This document shows, in pieces, positions 15,580 through 24,120 of a stretch of 64,000 nucleotides of DNA; the first letter of the stretch is position 1; each line of letters starts with the position of its first letter. The DNA is taken from IMG/VR virus record IMGVR_UViG_3300010403_000024, positions 1 through 64,000 of that record; one strand, given 5' to 3'. Position numbers and translations under genes: made by a program. The DNA is from a virus. The notes under the pieces were generated by a model that did not search any database, was not told the origin of the DNA, and was given only the letters and a program-made list of their open reading frames with translations.

Positions 15580-16162
15580 CGCCGAGCACTCCTACTGGAA
15601 TCCCATCGCGACACTCGCCTTGCACGGCTTCGCGATCGGGATCGCCAGCGAGTTTGTGCATGAAGGGATCATCACGAAGATCAAGAACGTGTTTCCGGGG
15701 TTCAAATTCCCGGACGAACCGCCACAACCACCTGGAGCACCCCCAAGCATGAAAACCCTCCCGATCTTTCTGCTCGCCGCTTTGCTTTCCGGCTGCTCGT
15801 ACGTGCGCCCGATCGGCAGCATCGGCGACGTGACTTTCTACAAGGTGCAATCGACCAGCATCCTCGGCCCGACCGTGAACGTGCTCGTCACCCGCACCGG
15901 GTGCTGCGCGACGAACGTGCAGGTCTATGGCGCTTATGCCGGCAACGGGATGCTGCCGGCGGTGGCGGGGGCGGGCGGGATCGTGGGCGGTCTTTACCTG
16001 CTGGGGGAAGCGGCGCGGCACAACGGGAGCCAGAGCAGCCAGCAGAGCGTCCAGAACGTGCAGAATACGGTGACGACCGCGATTGAGCCGCCGACGGCAC
16101 CCCCGGCGCCGCCGATTGGCCCTAGCCGCCCGCCGGATAACCGGCCGCCGGTGCATCGTTAA
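15398..16162 (+). CDS. holin-like membrane protein continuing in frame into a lipoprotein
   Basis: 254 aa. Residues 1-105 are a membrane protein with hydrophobic segments at HWMLVLIGLTIFGVYW and FVNLILPTIAYPILHYG and an amphipathic IATLALHGFAIGIASEF, resembling phage holins. A Pro-rich linker (PPQPPGAPP) leads to an internal Met at residue 118 that begins a complete lipoprotein signal, MKTLPIFLLAALLSGCSYV. No stop separates the two halves. Either one protein is made, or two products arise from nested starts. The C-terminus is Pro-rich after a Gly-rich hydrophobic stretch (VAGAGGIVGGLYLLG). Confidence 0.7.
   Translation: MNAGTDLLDQLKTTPHWMLVLIGLTIFGVYWKRSQWPNRYLKFVNLILPTIAYPILHYGPDAEHSYWNPIATLALHGFAIGIASEFVHEGIITKIKNVFPGFKFPDEPPQPPGAPPSMKTLPIFLLAALLSGCSYVRPIGSIGDVTFYKVQSTSILGPTVNVLVTRTGCCATNVQVYGAYAGNGMLPAVAGAGGIVGGLYLLGEAARHNGSQSSQQSVQNVQNTVTTAIEPPTAPPAPPIGPSRPPDNRPPVHR
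15749..16162 (+). CDS. nested lipoprotein, possible o-spanin
   Basis: Internal start in the same frame as the holin-like gene. The 137-aa product begins MKTLPIFLLAALLSGCSYVR with a lipobox (LLSGC), so it would be exported and lipidated. GGAG lies 11-14 bases before the ATG, a workable ribosome binding site. The C-terminal Pro-rich region is common in outer-membrane spanin partners. Separate expression is inferred, not shown. Confidence 0.45.
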   Translation: MKTLPIFLLAALLSGCSYVRPIGSIGDVTFYKVQSTSILGPTVNVLVTRTGCCATNVQVYGAYAGNGMLPAVAGAGGIVGGLYLLGEAARHNGSQSSQQSVQNVQNTVTTAIEPPTAPPAPPIGPSRPPDNRPPVHR

Positions 16163-16180
16163 AAAGCGACTCCGCAATTT
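16158..16180 (+). promoter_or_regulatory. weak operator-like sequence (degenerate site)
   Basis: CTCCGCAATTTTGCTGTTGC after the previous stop resembles the CCGCAAAGTTGCCG element but lacks the second arm and a TTGACA box. It precedes the gene at 16226. Confidence 0.2.
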
Positions 16181-16225
16181 TGCTGTTGCGCACCGGCTGG
16201 TTGCGCTTAACATGCGCCCGACGAT

Positions 16226-16873
16226 ATGAAATACCTTCTACTCCTTCTTGCCATCGCAACATCACTCGCAGCGCAGGAGCCGCCCATGCCCCCGATGCCG
16301 ATGCCAGTAACACTCAATCGTTCGGTTGCTGGAAATGACTCGGTTCGAGCGGCTAAGCCCGCGCCTCGAAGCTGGACAAAACCTACACTGTTCACAGTCA
16401 ACTGTCCCGAGTGCAGCAAAACACTAAAAGGTGTTCCAGCTTTGGCTATCAAAGTTGACAATCGGCATTGGATGACCAATGGAATTCGCATCGAGCGTAC
16501 AGTGCGATTGGCTTGTCCTGATTGTCGTGAAGAGTTCGATGCTGCAAACGTGAAGTTTTTGCCAAAACCAATCGCTATTGAAGAGGGAGATCAACCGCAA
16601 GCGAGCGTGAAGAGTTTGGACGTAGTAAATCCCATGCTGCGCCTGTCGATAAAGCTAACGAACTGTATCCCACCCGGTGCTGCCGAAGGTCCTGCGGTCG
16701 AGCTGAGTTTTCAAACGGAGTTTGGGAAGCTCTACGAGTGCCAGGCCAGCGACGACAATTTTCAGTCGTGGCTTGGTTCGGTGCCCTTGGCCGGGACCGG
16801 CACCGTCTTGTCTCGGTTTGAATCACCGAGTCACACGCACCGCATGTATCGGGTGAAGGAGACGACTTTATGA
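16226..16873 (+). CDS. secreted protein with zinc-ribbon-like cysteines and a YRV-type C-terminal module
   Basis: 215 aa. Signal peptide MKYLLLLLAIATSLAAQEPP. Cysteine pairs NCPECSKT (around 55) and ACPDCREE (around 93) suggest a zinc ribbon, unusual outside the cytoplasm. The C-terminal 70 residues (FGKLYECQASDDNFQSWLGS ... HRMYRVKE) match the pattern YxVQxSxDLxxW...FYRVR that I know from secreted proteins of Verrucomicrobiota, which supports the host guess. Function unknown. Confidence 0.7.
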   Translation: MKYLLLLLAIATSLAAQEPPMPPMPMPVTLNRSVAGNDSVRAAKPAPRSWTKPTLFTVNCPECSKTLKGVPALAIKVDNRHWMTNGIRIERTVRLACPDCREEFDAANVKFLPKPIAIEEGDQPQASVKSLDVVNPMLRLSIKLTNCIPPGAAEGPAVELSFQTEFGKLYECQASDDNFQSWLGSVPLAGTGTVLSRFESPSHTHRMYRVKETTL

Positions 16874-17052
16874 AAACCTTTTTCTTTGCACTCTGCCTCT
16901 GCTGCACATCTTGCAGCACAACGAACATCACGAAGCTGGCCGAGCAGCTAAAGAACGACCCCGCGACAGTGGATCTCAACGTGACGACTATCTGGGGATC
17001 ATTTTATTTCCACCGCTCATTTCCGACAAATTGGGTTGCGCCTGGGAAGTAG
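16870..17052 (+). CDS. small lipoprotein, 60 aa
   Basis: MKTFFFALCLCCTSCSTTNI has a short hydrophobic signal and a lipobox-like CCTSC followed by S-T-T-N. The 40-residue mature peptide (ITKLAEQLKNDPATVDLNVT) is polar with a Trp/Phe-rich end. Overlaps the previous stop (ATGA). Size and type suit an outer-membrane spanin as well; which lipoprotein does that job is open. Confidence 0.6.
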   Translation: MKTFFFALCLCCTSCSTTNITKLAEQLKNDPATVDLNVTTIWGSFYFHRSFPTNWVAPGK

Positions 17053-17171
17053 TTTCTCCGGTAGCGACGTGGCCGGGGAGACGCGGCAATCTGCTCCCAG
17101 CGGTCTGGAAATCGCCTTAGCGGCACGCACCCACTGCAAAAGGGTCAAAGACCTCTGCCGCGCCGGTCGAA

Positions 17172-17216
17172 GCCAGAGGTCAGAGATCAGAAGTCAGAGG
17201 TCAGATATTCAGGTCA
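17172..17216 (+). repeat. GTCAGAG-type dispersed repeat (copy 3)
   Basis: CAGAGGTCAGAGATCAGAAG and further units in the 160-base gap between convergent genes (17053-17213). It is the only copy entirely outside a gene. The rest of the gap shows nothing recognisable. Confidence 0.8.
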
Positions 17217-17537
17217 GACCTTTAAGAGCCGGCGGTACATCTTGCGCTGTTCGCGGTTGGAGTTCTTCACATGCGACCAGACACCCTTTTTTAAGAACTG
17301 CACATGGCGGCGCAGGTGGAAGAAATCGACCCCGCAACCGCGGGCAAAGGCGTCGATGGTCTCGATCTTCACGCCAGCCCAGGTGCGGCGCACGGAGAGG
17401 CTGCTGACGGTCGCGAGCGACAACCCGGAGCGGGCGGCGATCTGGCGGGCGGAGAGGCCGCGGCGCCCATGCGACTGGCGCGCGACCAGCCGGCAGAGGT
17501 GCGGCGGGAACCGATCCAAGAACTGGAGCAAAGTCAT
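17214..17537 (-). CDS. helix-turn-helix protein (XRE-like), possible regulator or small terminase
   Basis: 107 aa. An HTH is visible at LSARQIAARSGLSLATVSSL (about residues 28-47), followed by WAGVKIETIDAFARGCGVDF, as in Cro/C1-type domains. The C-terminus is basic (KNSNREQRKMYRRLLKV). The start overlaps the terminase stop (ATGA), so the two are co-translated. That linkage makes a DNA-recognising small terminase possible. The fold equally suits the repressor that might bind the palindromes described here. Confidence 0.68.
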   Translation of the reverse strand: MTLLQFLDRFPPHLCRLVARQSHGRRGLSARQIAARSGLSLATVSSLSVRRTWAGVKIETIDAFARGCGVDFFHLRRHVQFLKKGVWSHVKNSNREQRKMYRRLLKV

Positions 17538-19120
17538 ACCGAAATGATCCCGGATTCTTCCACGTCGGGCTGCGGGCGGGCGGTGGGCTTGAACGCCTCT
17601 TCGAGCATCTCGGCCTGCATCTCCTTAAAGATCGGGTAGGAAAGGGCGTCGAAGACGTGGAGGTCCTCGCTTTTGACGATGTAGTGGTTGTTCGATTGGG
17701 AGAGGTTCTCCAGCATCTTGCGGACCTTGACGCATTTGGCGGAGATGAACAGCCGCTCCTCCTGCAGCAGGATCGAGATCATGCGGACGCGGGTGCGGCG
17801 GCTGTGCGCGGGTTTATGGACCCCTTCGAGCGAGATCGTGCCCCCGGAGGCTTTGGAGATTTCGAGGTAGTCGTAGGGGTTGTCGCTGTTCGGGCGGAAG
17901 ACGTTGAGGGCCGAGTCGTCGGCGTAATGGTCCCACTCGAACTTCTTGCCCGCATGCTTCTCGATGGTCAGGATCGATTGCATGACCCATTCGGTGAAGA
18001 CATCGAGTTTGACGCATTCGTCGTGGGACATGCCGGTGCCGATGTGAACGATCTCGTCCAGAACCGTCCAGCAGCTAATCTCCTTGCCCGCGACCAGCCG
18101 CAGCCATTTATCGAGCAGGATGACGGCGTGGTTGACGCCCCCGATGTCCCATCCGGATTTGAGCTTGGTGGTGGTCGGGGCAACCTGGGCCTGATCCTCT
18201 TCGCCGTCGTTTCCACCGACCAGGTGTTTCGAAGGGCTGAACAAGTGGCGGAAATGGAACTTGGTCTCGAAGCCGCCGACGCCCCAGATGCCGTCGTAAT
18301 AGGCTTCTTTGAGGGCCCGGTCGCCGCGGCAGGTGGCGAAGAGCCGCACCTGCTGCTGGCGGGTCATGTGTGGGTTATCGCGCCAATGCATGTGGATGAC
18401 GCGCATCTGCTTGTAGAGCTCGGACATCATGGCGCGCTCGTCGTCGGTCTCCTCCGGGATCGGGGGTTTGTTGCGCTCGACGTAAAAGACCTGATAGATC
18501 CAACTGTTGCGCCCCATCACCTCGTCGGGGTTGGTATCGGCGATCCATTCGATGAAATTTTCGGCGTATTTCTCCATGCCAGGCATGCGCAGGCTGTTGA
18601 TCGTGATCGGGAGCAGCTTGCGCTCTTTCCACATCGAAAGCTCGACGAAGTACATGCCGGAGAAGTTTTTATTTTTGACCTTCTCCTCGATCTCGTTCTC
18701 GTTATTGATCGAGAAGAGCCAGACCCGGGAGCGGCCCCCGTACCAGTTGCGGACATCGCAGTAGGCGGTGCGGGTGTTGGCATCGACCTTGGGGCCGGGG
18801 TTGCCCTCGGCCGTCTTGCTGACGATGGCGAAGCGGCTCTTGCCGTCGCGCCCGACCAGGTTGGCGTCGATCCATTGGGGCAGGATATGCTCGATCAGCA
18901 TCTGCCAGGAGCCGCCGTCTTTGGCGAGCTTGACCGATTTGGCGAAGATGCCGTATTGGGCGGCGGGAGTCATCCAGAGGTGCTTGGCGATGCGGTGGAG
19001 GATGGAATAGGTCTTCCCGCTCCAGCGGCTGCCGTCCACAAGAATGATCTGCTCACGACAGTTAAACACGTCCCATTGCTTAGAGAAAAGTGAGGGTAGC
19101 CATTGGGGATGGTCGGACAT
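17534..19120 (-). CDS. terminase large subunit
   Basis: 528 aa, normal size. Walker A GSRWSGKT at residues 30-37. The Walker B region is MYFVELSMW (156-164), where Val-Glu stands in place of the usual Asp-Glu pair. The RNase H-like nuclease acidic residues are in GWDIGGVNHAV (D325), YADDSALN (D401/D402) and HVFDALSY (D491). It packages DNA through the portal. Unusually it is encoded on the opposite strand from the portal and capsid genes, sandwiched between a zinc protein and an HTH protein. Confidence 0.93.
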   Translation of the reverse strand: MSDHPQWLPSLFSKQWDVFNCREQIILVDGSRWSGKTYSILHRIAKHLWMTPAAQYGIFAKSVKLAKDGGSWQMLIEHILPQWIDANLVGRDGKSRFAIVSKTAEGNPGPKVDANTRTAYCDVRNWYGGRSRVWLFSINNENEIEEKVKNKNFSGMYFVELSMWKERKLLPITINSLRMPGMEKYAENFIEWIADTNPDEVMGRNSWIYQVFYVERNKPPIPEETDDERAMMSELYKQMRVIHMHWRDNPHMTRQQQVRLFATCRGDRALKEAYYDGIWGVGGFETKFHFRHLFSPSKHLVGGNDGEEDQAQVAPTTTKLKSGWDIGGVNHAVILLDKWLRLVAGKEISCWTVLDEIVHIGTGMSHDECVKLDVFTEWVMQSILTIEKHAGKKFEWDHYADDSALNVFRPNSDNPYDYLEISKASGGTISLEGVHKPAHSRRTRVRMISILLQEERLFISAKCVKVRKMLENLSQSNNHYIVKSEDLHVFDALSYPIFKEMQAEMLEEAFKPTARPQPDVEESGIISV

Positions 19121-19131
19121 GGCAGGACGGG

Positions 19132-19362
19132 TCAGACCGACCAGTTAAGCAGCCGCACGCTCTCATGAAAGCCGCAGCCCTCGCGCGGGCAGACGACGGA
19201 GGGGCTGACCACGCCGTCGGGCAGGATGATGTGAGCGTGCTCGGAGCCGGCGACCAAACTGCTGATGTGGCCGTTAGGGCAGCGCATCAGCACGCATGCG
19301 CCGTCGCGGGACCAGCCGAGTTTGCCGGATTTGGAAAGGTCGGCTTTGGGGACATCGGTCAT
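19132..19362 (-). CDS. small zinc-binding protein, 76 aa
   Basis: Starts MTDVPKADLSKSGKLGWSRD. Cysteine/His residues in VLMRCPNGH and VVCPREGCGFH (CPNGH...CxxxxC..H) suggest one zinc site. First gene of the short minus-strand terminase operon, 11 bases before the terminase. Function unknown. Confidence 0.65.
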   Translation of the reverse strand: MTDVPKADLSKSGKLGWSRDGACVLMRCPNGHISSLVAGSEHAHIILPDGVVSPSVVCPREGCGFHESVRLLNWSV

Positions 19363-19442
19363 AATTTCGCTTGCAATAGATAAGCACAGGGGGCAAGTGT
19401 GGCAACACTATGACTAAGCCAACTTAGCCGAAAGACACGCTT
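19363..19442. promoter_or_regulatory. divergent intergenic region before terminase and head genes
   Basis: 80 bases between divergent starts. It contains TGACTAAGCCAACTTAGCCG at 19411-19430, a weak relative of the TTGACAAACTTGCCGAG element, and GGCAAGTGTGGCAACA. It must hold promoters for both directions, but no -10 box stands out. Confidence 0.35.
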
Positions 19443-19808
19443 ATGAAGATCGATCTCAAGCAGAAACCGATGGAGCCATCCGAGAGTCCGATGGAGAAAG
19501 ACGGGTATTACCCAAGCTTTTCGTTCGAGACTTCTGAGGACCATGAGTTGCCAGAGAGCGGTACGATGACCATCGAATACAAGAAGACGAGCAGCACAGA
19601 GGAGGAGAGTGACGGCAAGACACGTTACCGCTGCACGATCCAGCCGCGGGCGATCCTTGGGGCTAAGGCCGGCAAGGGGGATTCGACAGAAGAGAACGAA
19701 GATAACGAAGAGGGAGAAGAAACCGAGGAAACGGAGACGGAGACCAAGCCAAAGAAGAAGCGCGAGCCGGGGGTCGAGGCGGTGTTGGGGAAGGCACAGG
19801 AATACTGA
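19443..19808 (+). CDS. small acidic head protein, capsid-staple-like
   Basis: 121 aa. MKIDLKQKPMEPSESPMEKD, then YYPSFSFETSEDHELPESGT and TIEYKKTSSTEEESDGKTRY, ending in a Glu/Thr/Lys tail (ENEDNEEGEETEETETE). Position directly before the portal and the MKIDLKQ...YPS pattern resemble phage proteins annotated as capsid staple. That match is from memory and needs a profile search. The tail is encoded by AACGAAGATAACGAAG-type repeats. Confidence 0.55.
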   Translation: MKIDLKQKPMEPSESPMEKDGYYPSFSFETSEDHELPESGTMTIEYKKTSSTEEESDGKTRYRCTIQPRAILGAKAGKGDSTEENEDNEEGEETEETETETKPKKKREPGVEAVLGKAQEY

Positions 19809-19817
19809 CATCCTGGC

Positions 19818-22304
19818 ATGATCGACTTGGAGATCTTAAAACGGCGGGGATGCTCGCCTGAAGCGTGGCAGCGGATATTCACCAAACCTGAGAACAGCCT
19901 GCCGGTCTATAACCCTTGGAAGCAGCAGGACAATGTGCTGGCGCCGGATTACGACAAGATCACGGGCGAGTACACCAAACTCGAAGCCGTGGGCGAGGGG
20001 ATCGGGACTTTCCGCAACCGCATCCGCATGCGGATCATGGAGGGGCGCGAGTGGAACTTTCAGAACTACAAGATCTACAAAGGGCTGGACGACGCGCTGG
20101 ACGTGCCGTTGACGCGGGCCGTGACGCCCACATTACTCTCGCGGCTGTGCAACAAGGAAGGCGACGCCGAGAGCCTGAAGAAGGAACTGAGCGCCTGGGG
20201 CTTCAACCTGGATGACGTGATATTGGAAGCGCCCGACGCCAAGGTGCCGGGGCGCAACATCCGGAAGATCTCGGCGCCGAGCTTCTTCCAAATCTTCGTG
20301 CCGCTGGTCAAAGCCTACCTGACGATCCGGCGGGCCAAGATCATGAACGACCTGTCGCGGGGTCCGCTGTTCCCCTACAACCCGGCCTGGGAAAGCGCCC
20401 GGAGCCGATTGCAATGCGATGTCTTAACCTCCAGGGTGGAGGTGATGAGCGAGCAGATGGGCTACTGGAGCACCATCGACGAGGCGGTATTCAAGCTGCT
20501 CCATTACGGGCGGGCTTTTCAGTTTCCAGTCGAGGAATGGTATTCGGAGGAGCAGGAAGTCGAGAAGGAGGACCGGGCCAGCCGGGAGAACGGCAAGGCG
20601 CGGAAAGACAACGGACGCTTCGTGCGCGTGGTGAAAGAAGGGCTGCGCTACCATTTTCCGCATCCAACGCGCGTCTTCTGGGACCAGGCGTATGCGGCCA
20701 ACACCTTCAACACCGGGACCGGCTGCCAATATGCCGGCTACTGGCGGGTGTTCCGATACCGCGACATTTTGGGCAATGCCGGCTTCTACAACCGGGACCG
20801 GATCTTCATCGGCAACTACGGCTGGTATTCGATGAACAGCGTGTATTTCCAGAGCGTGTATCCGTGCGTGATGCAGTATCCCTGGCCGCCGGCGACGCCG
20901 ACCAACGACCGGGAAACGCGGCTGGTCGAGTTTGTCTATACCAAAGACATGGGGGACAAGCCGATTGTGCTGACCGAATATTTCGAGAAGGTGATCCCCA
21001 AGCAATGCGGGTTGGGCGACTACGATTATCCAGTCTGGGGCCGGTTCGTGGTGGCCGGCGACGACACCGTGGTCTATGCCGCACCCTTGCCCTACGACCC
21101 GGTGATCTACTGGCACTACGACGAGGACCCGTCGCGGCTGCACAACAGCAGCATGAGTTTGGAAATCCTGCCATGGCAGGATCATCTGGGCAATTTACTC
21201 ACCCAATACCTGCTCACGATCAAGGCCAATTTGGCCAACGTGACGTTTGTGGATGAGGACCTGGTGGAGAAACGCTTCATCGACCAGATCAAAAATTTAG
21301 GCGAGAAGCTGTTCCGGATGCGCAACTTCATTCCCTTCAGCGGCAAGAAGTTCCGAGCCGCCCAGTACGCAATCCCGAACGCCTTTTTCTCGCACAGCTT
21401 CCCGATGCTGGATTCCAACAGCCTGATCGGAGCGATGCGGATGATCCTGGATCTGACCGAGCGCGTATTGCAGATGTCGAGCCAGGAAGTGGGGGCGGCG
21501 GCCAGCCACGAACAGACCAAGGCGGAGGTGGTGGCGATCGGCAGCCAGACCAGCACGCGCTTGGATTACACCAAAGCGCCGGTCTATAACGGGCTGCACA
21601 CCATGGGGCGGCAGATCTATCACGCGCTGATGGCGTTTTCGGACGAGGAATTCTGGGCGCAGATCCCGGCCGAGCAGACGCTGACGCCGGAGCGCCTGAC
21701 CGAACTTGGATTTACGTTCGACGAGAAGGAGCATCCTCGAAGGCCGCACGACAGCAAGATGGTGGTGCGGGCCAAGAAGACGGCGATTATGATCGAGCGC
21801 TTCGCCCAGATGCGCCAGGGCGAGCCGGACAAGGACACGACGCAGATCGCGATGATCATTTTGCAGAGCTTGGATCGGCTGCTGGCCAACCCGATGCTCG
21901 GCATGGCGATTGGGGCCGAGCAGGCGCTCACGCTTGTAAATCTGGCTGGACGACTGGCGGGTTTCCCGCGCGACTTCAAGCTGAAGAACATGACCCCGCA
22001 GCTAAGCCCCGAACAGCAAGCCGAAGCGACACGCCAGCAGCTATCGGGCTTCGTGCAGGAGATCGAGGACAAGATTCTGGGCGAGGTTAAACAGGGCCTG
22101 CAACCGATTTTGGAGCACGACCGCCAGCAGGACGAAGCCATTGCGCACATCACTTCGATCATCGAGGCCGCCGAAGCACATCGACCGCCAGAGGGCATGC
22201 CGCCCGTGGTTGGAATGGTGCCACCGGGGGCAGTGCCGGGGATGGAAGCGGCAATGGCGCCAGGCATGGCACCGCCGGGCGTGGGCAACGGGATGCCGGT
22301 TTAA
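19818..22304 (+). CDS. portal protein (large podovirus type)
   Basis: 828 aa, larger than most portals but in range for podophages. Features: a mixed N-terminal domain (IGTFRNRIRMRIMEGREWNF), the long stem/wing region with FFQIFVPLVKAYLTIRRAKI, and a helical crown with ILDLTERVLQMSSQEVGAAA. A Met/Pro/Gly-rich C-terminal tail (PPGAVPGMEAAMAPGMAPPG) follows. It forms the dodecameric ring through which DNA is packaged and ejected. Identification rests on size, helical layout and position ahead of the scaffold and capsid genes. It ends four bases inside the convergent gene. Confidence 0.82.
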   Translation: MIDLEILKRRGCSPEAWQRIFTKPENSLPVYNPWKQQDNVLAPDYDKITGEYTKLEAVGEGIGTFRNRIRMRIMEGREWNFQNYKIYKGLDDALDVPLTRAVTPTLLSRLCNKEGDAESLKKELSAWGFNLDDVILEAPDAKVPGRNIRKISAPSFFQIFVPLVKAYLTIRRAKIMNDLSRGPLFPYNPAWESARSRLQCDVLTSRVEVMSEQMGYWSTIDEAVFKLLHYGRAFQFPVEEWYSEEQEVEKEDRASRENGKARKDNGRFVRVVKEGLRYHFPHPTRVFWDQAYAANTFNTGTGCQYAGYWRVFRYRDILGNAGFYNRDRIFIGNYGWYSMNSVYFQSVYPCVMQYPWPPATPTNDRETRLVEFVYTKDMGDKPIVLTEYFEKVIPKQCGLGDYDYPVWGRFVVAGDDTVVYAAPLPYDPVIYWHYDEDPSRLHNSSMSLEILPWQDHLGNLLTQYLLTIKANLANVTFVDEDLVEKRFIDQIKNLGEKLFRMRNFIPFSGKKFRAAQYAIPNAFFSHSFPMLDSNSLIGAMRMILDLTERVLQMSSQEVGAAASHEQTKAEVVAIGSQTSTRLDYTKAPVYNGLHTMGRQIYHALMAFSDEEFWAQIPAEQTLTPERLTELGFTFDEKEHPRRPHDSKMVVRAKKTAIMIERFAQMRQGEPDKDTTQIAMIILQSLDRLLANPMLGMAIGAEQALTLVNLAGRLAGFPRDFKLKNMTPQLSPEQQAEATRQQLSGFVQEIEDKILGEVKQGLQPILEHDRQQDEAIAHITSIIEAAEAHRPPEGMPPVVGMVPPGAVPGMEAAMAPGMAPPGVGNGMPV

Positions 22305-23371
22305 GTTTTCAGTTGGCTGGCGATAAATTCAACCTCTGACCAAGGGACTAGTGTGCAACCAACTTTGACCCCACTGGAACCGACTCGGTTTATCTGATGA
22401 TGATCCAGCGGGATTGATAATGAGAGCGACTGGTTTCGGTTTGCCAGCACGGCAGGCAAGGCGCGTTCGACGGCGGCCCTGCTCACGCTATTGCCGTTCG
22501 AGCACTCCACCAAATCTCCGTTGACGCGCAACGCGATGCCTTTGATTGCGATCCAAGCCCCGTGCTTACAGTCGCGCCAAGCTTGAATGGCGGACTCGTT
22601 GGCCAGAAATTCTTTACGCCGCCCGAAAGCAGCGTTTATTTCTTCCAACTCAAAGTGGCGGAAGTGCTCGGCGTTGATCTCAGCGGTGAGTTTCTGCGCG
22701 TCCTTTTCAGGATCGCAGGAAGCAATCTTGTCCAACACAGCTTTCACCCTGGCCTTGGCCGTGCGGCGCAAGGTAGCAATGGCGGCGTAGTGGATCACGA
22801 ACCGTTTGGCAATTTCCCTTTCGCCTGAAGTCTTGGGCGCTTTCTGAACTGTTAGCGAATGGCTATTGCCGACTTTCTTTGACGACGTGATGACGTACTC
22901 CGGATCGTAACCGACAGTGGCGCCCACCTTCAACCCATGCATGGTGCTCCTGTAATCTTTGTACGTGCAGGCCACCAAACTGTCCTCGCGCATCGAAGTG
23001 ACGGTTACATAGCGACCTTGCCAGGTGAATTGTGATCCGACATGGAGGCGCTCTGGGGTCTTGGCGTTTTCCTCCCAGAGAACGGCGGGCCGTTTCGCGA
23101 AAGCTTCAAAACTTTGTTGAGCCGACGCATGGTTAAGGCTGCAAGCGGCGGAGTAGAAGTGTTCACCGATATGACTGCCGGCGCCGTCACCAAACCACCA
23201 ACTCCCGCGCAAAGATTTATAGATGCGCCCGAAGGTGTCTGGCCGGAACGGAAGGTCGGCCTCAATGCAATTCATGAGCGTGCTGCGCAAGGCGGGATTG
23301 AGGCGTTTATAGCTGCGCTCGGGGGAACCTTCCAACATGCGCTCGCAGATGTCGTAAACAATGTCCTTCAT
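22301..23371 (-). CDS. hypothetical protein, 356 aa
   Basis: Not recognised. Starts MKDIVYDICERMLEGSPERS; an earlier in-frame ATG at 23473 adds a sequence that looks untranslated. The first half holds FGRIYKSLRGSWWFGDGAGS, then a small beta domain (FTWQGRYVTVTSMREDSLVA) and a helical part with an E/K-rich segment. The C-terminus (VKVGCTLVPWSEVEFIASQL) is compact. Last gene of a three-gene leftward operon that interrupts the head genes, so likely an early-expressed function. A palindrome with TTGACA lies upstream. Confidence 0.68.
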   Translation of the reverse strand: MKDIVYDICERMLEGSPERSYKRLNPALRSTLMNCIEADLPFRPDTFGRIYKSLRGSWWFGDGAGSHIGEHFYSAACSLNHASAQQSFEAFAKRPAVLWEENAKTPERLHVGSQFTWQGRYVTVTSMREDSLVACTYKDYRSTMHGLKVGATVGYDPEYVITSSKKVGNSHSLTVQKAPKTSGEREIAKRFVIHYAAIATLRRTAKARVKAVLDKIASCDPEKDAQKLTAEINAEHFRHFELEEINAAFGRRKEFLANESAIQAWRDCKHGAWIAIKGIALRVNGDLVECSNGNSVSRAAVERALPAVLANRNQSLSLSIPLDHHQINRVGSSGVKVGCTLVPWSEVEFIASQLKT

Positions 23372-23503
23372 ATAATCTAAAAAAAAGGCACCCGAACACC
23401 GATGTCTAAGCGCGGGCGTTGGGGAACGACCGCCAACGGCGAACGGATGCCAAATTGTTTGATGTGACTGCATGGGGCTTAGAACCCAATTAACAATGAC
23501 AGT

Positions 23504-23529
23504 TCCGCAAAGTTGCGGACAAATGTCAA
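23504..23529 (-). promoter_or_regulatory. palindromic operator with TTGACA box (site 4)
   Basis: TTGACA on the minus strand (23529-23524), then the near-perfect palindrome TCCGCAACTTTGCGGA (23519-23504). It lies in the short gap after the gene at 23533-24120 and upstream of the gene starting at 23371. The dyad falls where the -35/-10 spacer would be. Confidence 0.6.
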
Positions 23530-23532
23530 GCC

Positions 23533-24120
23533 CTACTCGGAGGTCTCGGCCAACACCAGCCGGATCAGGCGCTTACCTTGGCGCAGCGTGACTGGCATGG
23601 GACGCGCTCCAAAAGCCGTCTTGGTCGCTGGTCGCGCCACCAGCACACCGTCTCTCCATTCCAGTTCAAAGATGCCAAGATCGCTCTCCTTGCTGAAAGT
23701 GTCGGGCTTCTGCCGCTGGATCGGAATGAGGCCCTGAGGGGAGAACGCACGCTTGCACTCGCGCTCGGTCATGTCACGCACCGGCTTAAACACATTGTTG
23801 TGGTGCCCGCGTCGCACCGGGATCGGAGTGTTGGCCACCACCAGCGCCTGATCGCGGTAGGGTAATTGGGCGACGGCCCCGGCCAGGCGGGCAGGCAGGA
23901 GGAGGGTGCGCGGGTGGAGCTTTTTGTTGCCGATGTCTTCCAGTGTTTCGAGCATCTCCAGCGTGAGATCGGGGTTGATCTCCATGATGTCGTCGAAGAC
24001 GTTAGGCTTCTCCAGCTTCATCTCGACCAGCAGGCGCCCGGCGTCGAGCCACATATCGGCCCCCAGGTCGATCAGGGAGACTATCTTCTCGATCCGCTTC
24101 TCAATGCTGTAGGCCGGCAT
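23533..24120 (-). CDS. hypothetical protein, 195 aa
   Basis: Starts MPAYSIEKRIEKIVSLIDLG. A helical N-terminal half (LTLEMLETLEDIGNKKLHPR) leads to LLPARLAGAVAQLPYRDQAL and a conserved-looking ALVVANTPIPV. The C-terminal half is beta-rich and basic (RPMPVTLRQGKRLIRLVLAE). No family recognised. Overlaps the upstream gene by 40 bases. Confidence 0.68.
   Translation of the reverse strand: MPAYSIEKRIEKIVSLIDLGADMWLDAGRLLVEMKLEKPNVFDDIMEINPDLTLEMLETLEDIGNKKLHPRTLLLPARLAGAVAQLPYRDQALVVANTPIPVRRGHHNNVFKPVRDMTERECKRAFSPQGLIPIQRQKPDTFSKESDLGIFELEWRDGVLVARPATKTAFGARPMPVTLRQGKRLIRLVLAETSE

Noticed and set aside
17657-19093. 478-residue open frame on the plus strand opposite the terminase
   Set aside because: Exact antisense shadow of a gene with clear motifs; composition is the mirror expected from high-GC codon use and it has no recognisable domain.
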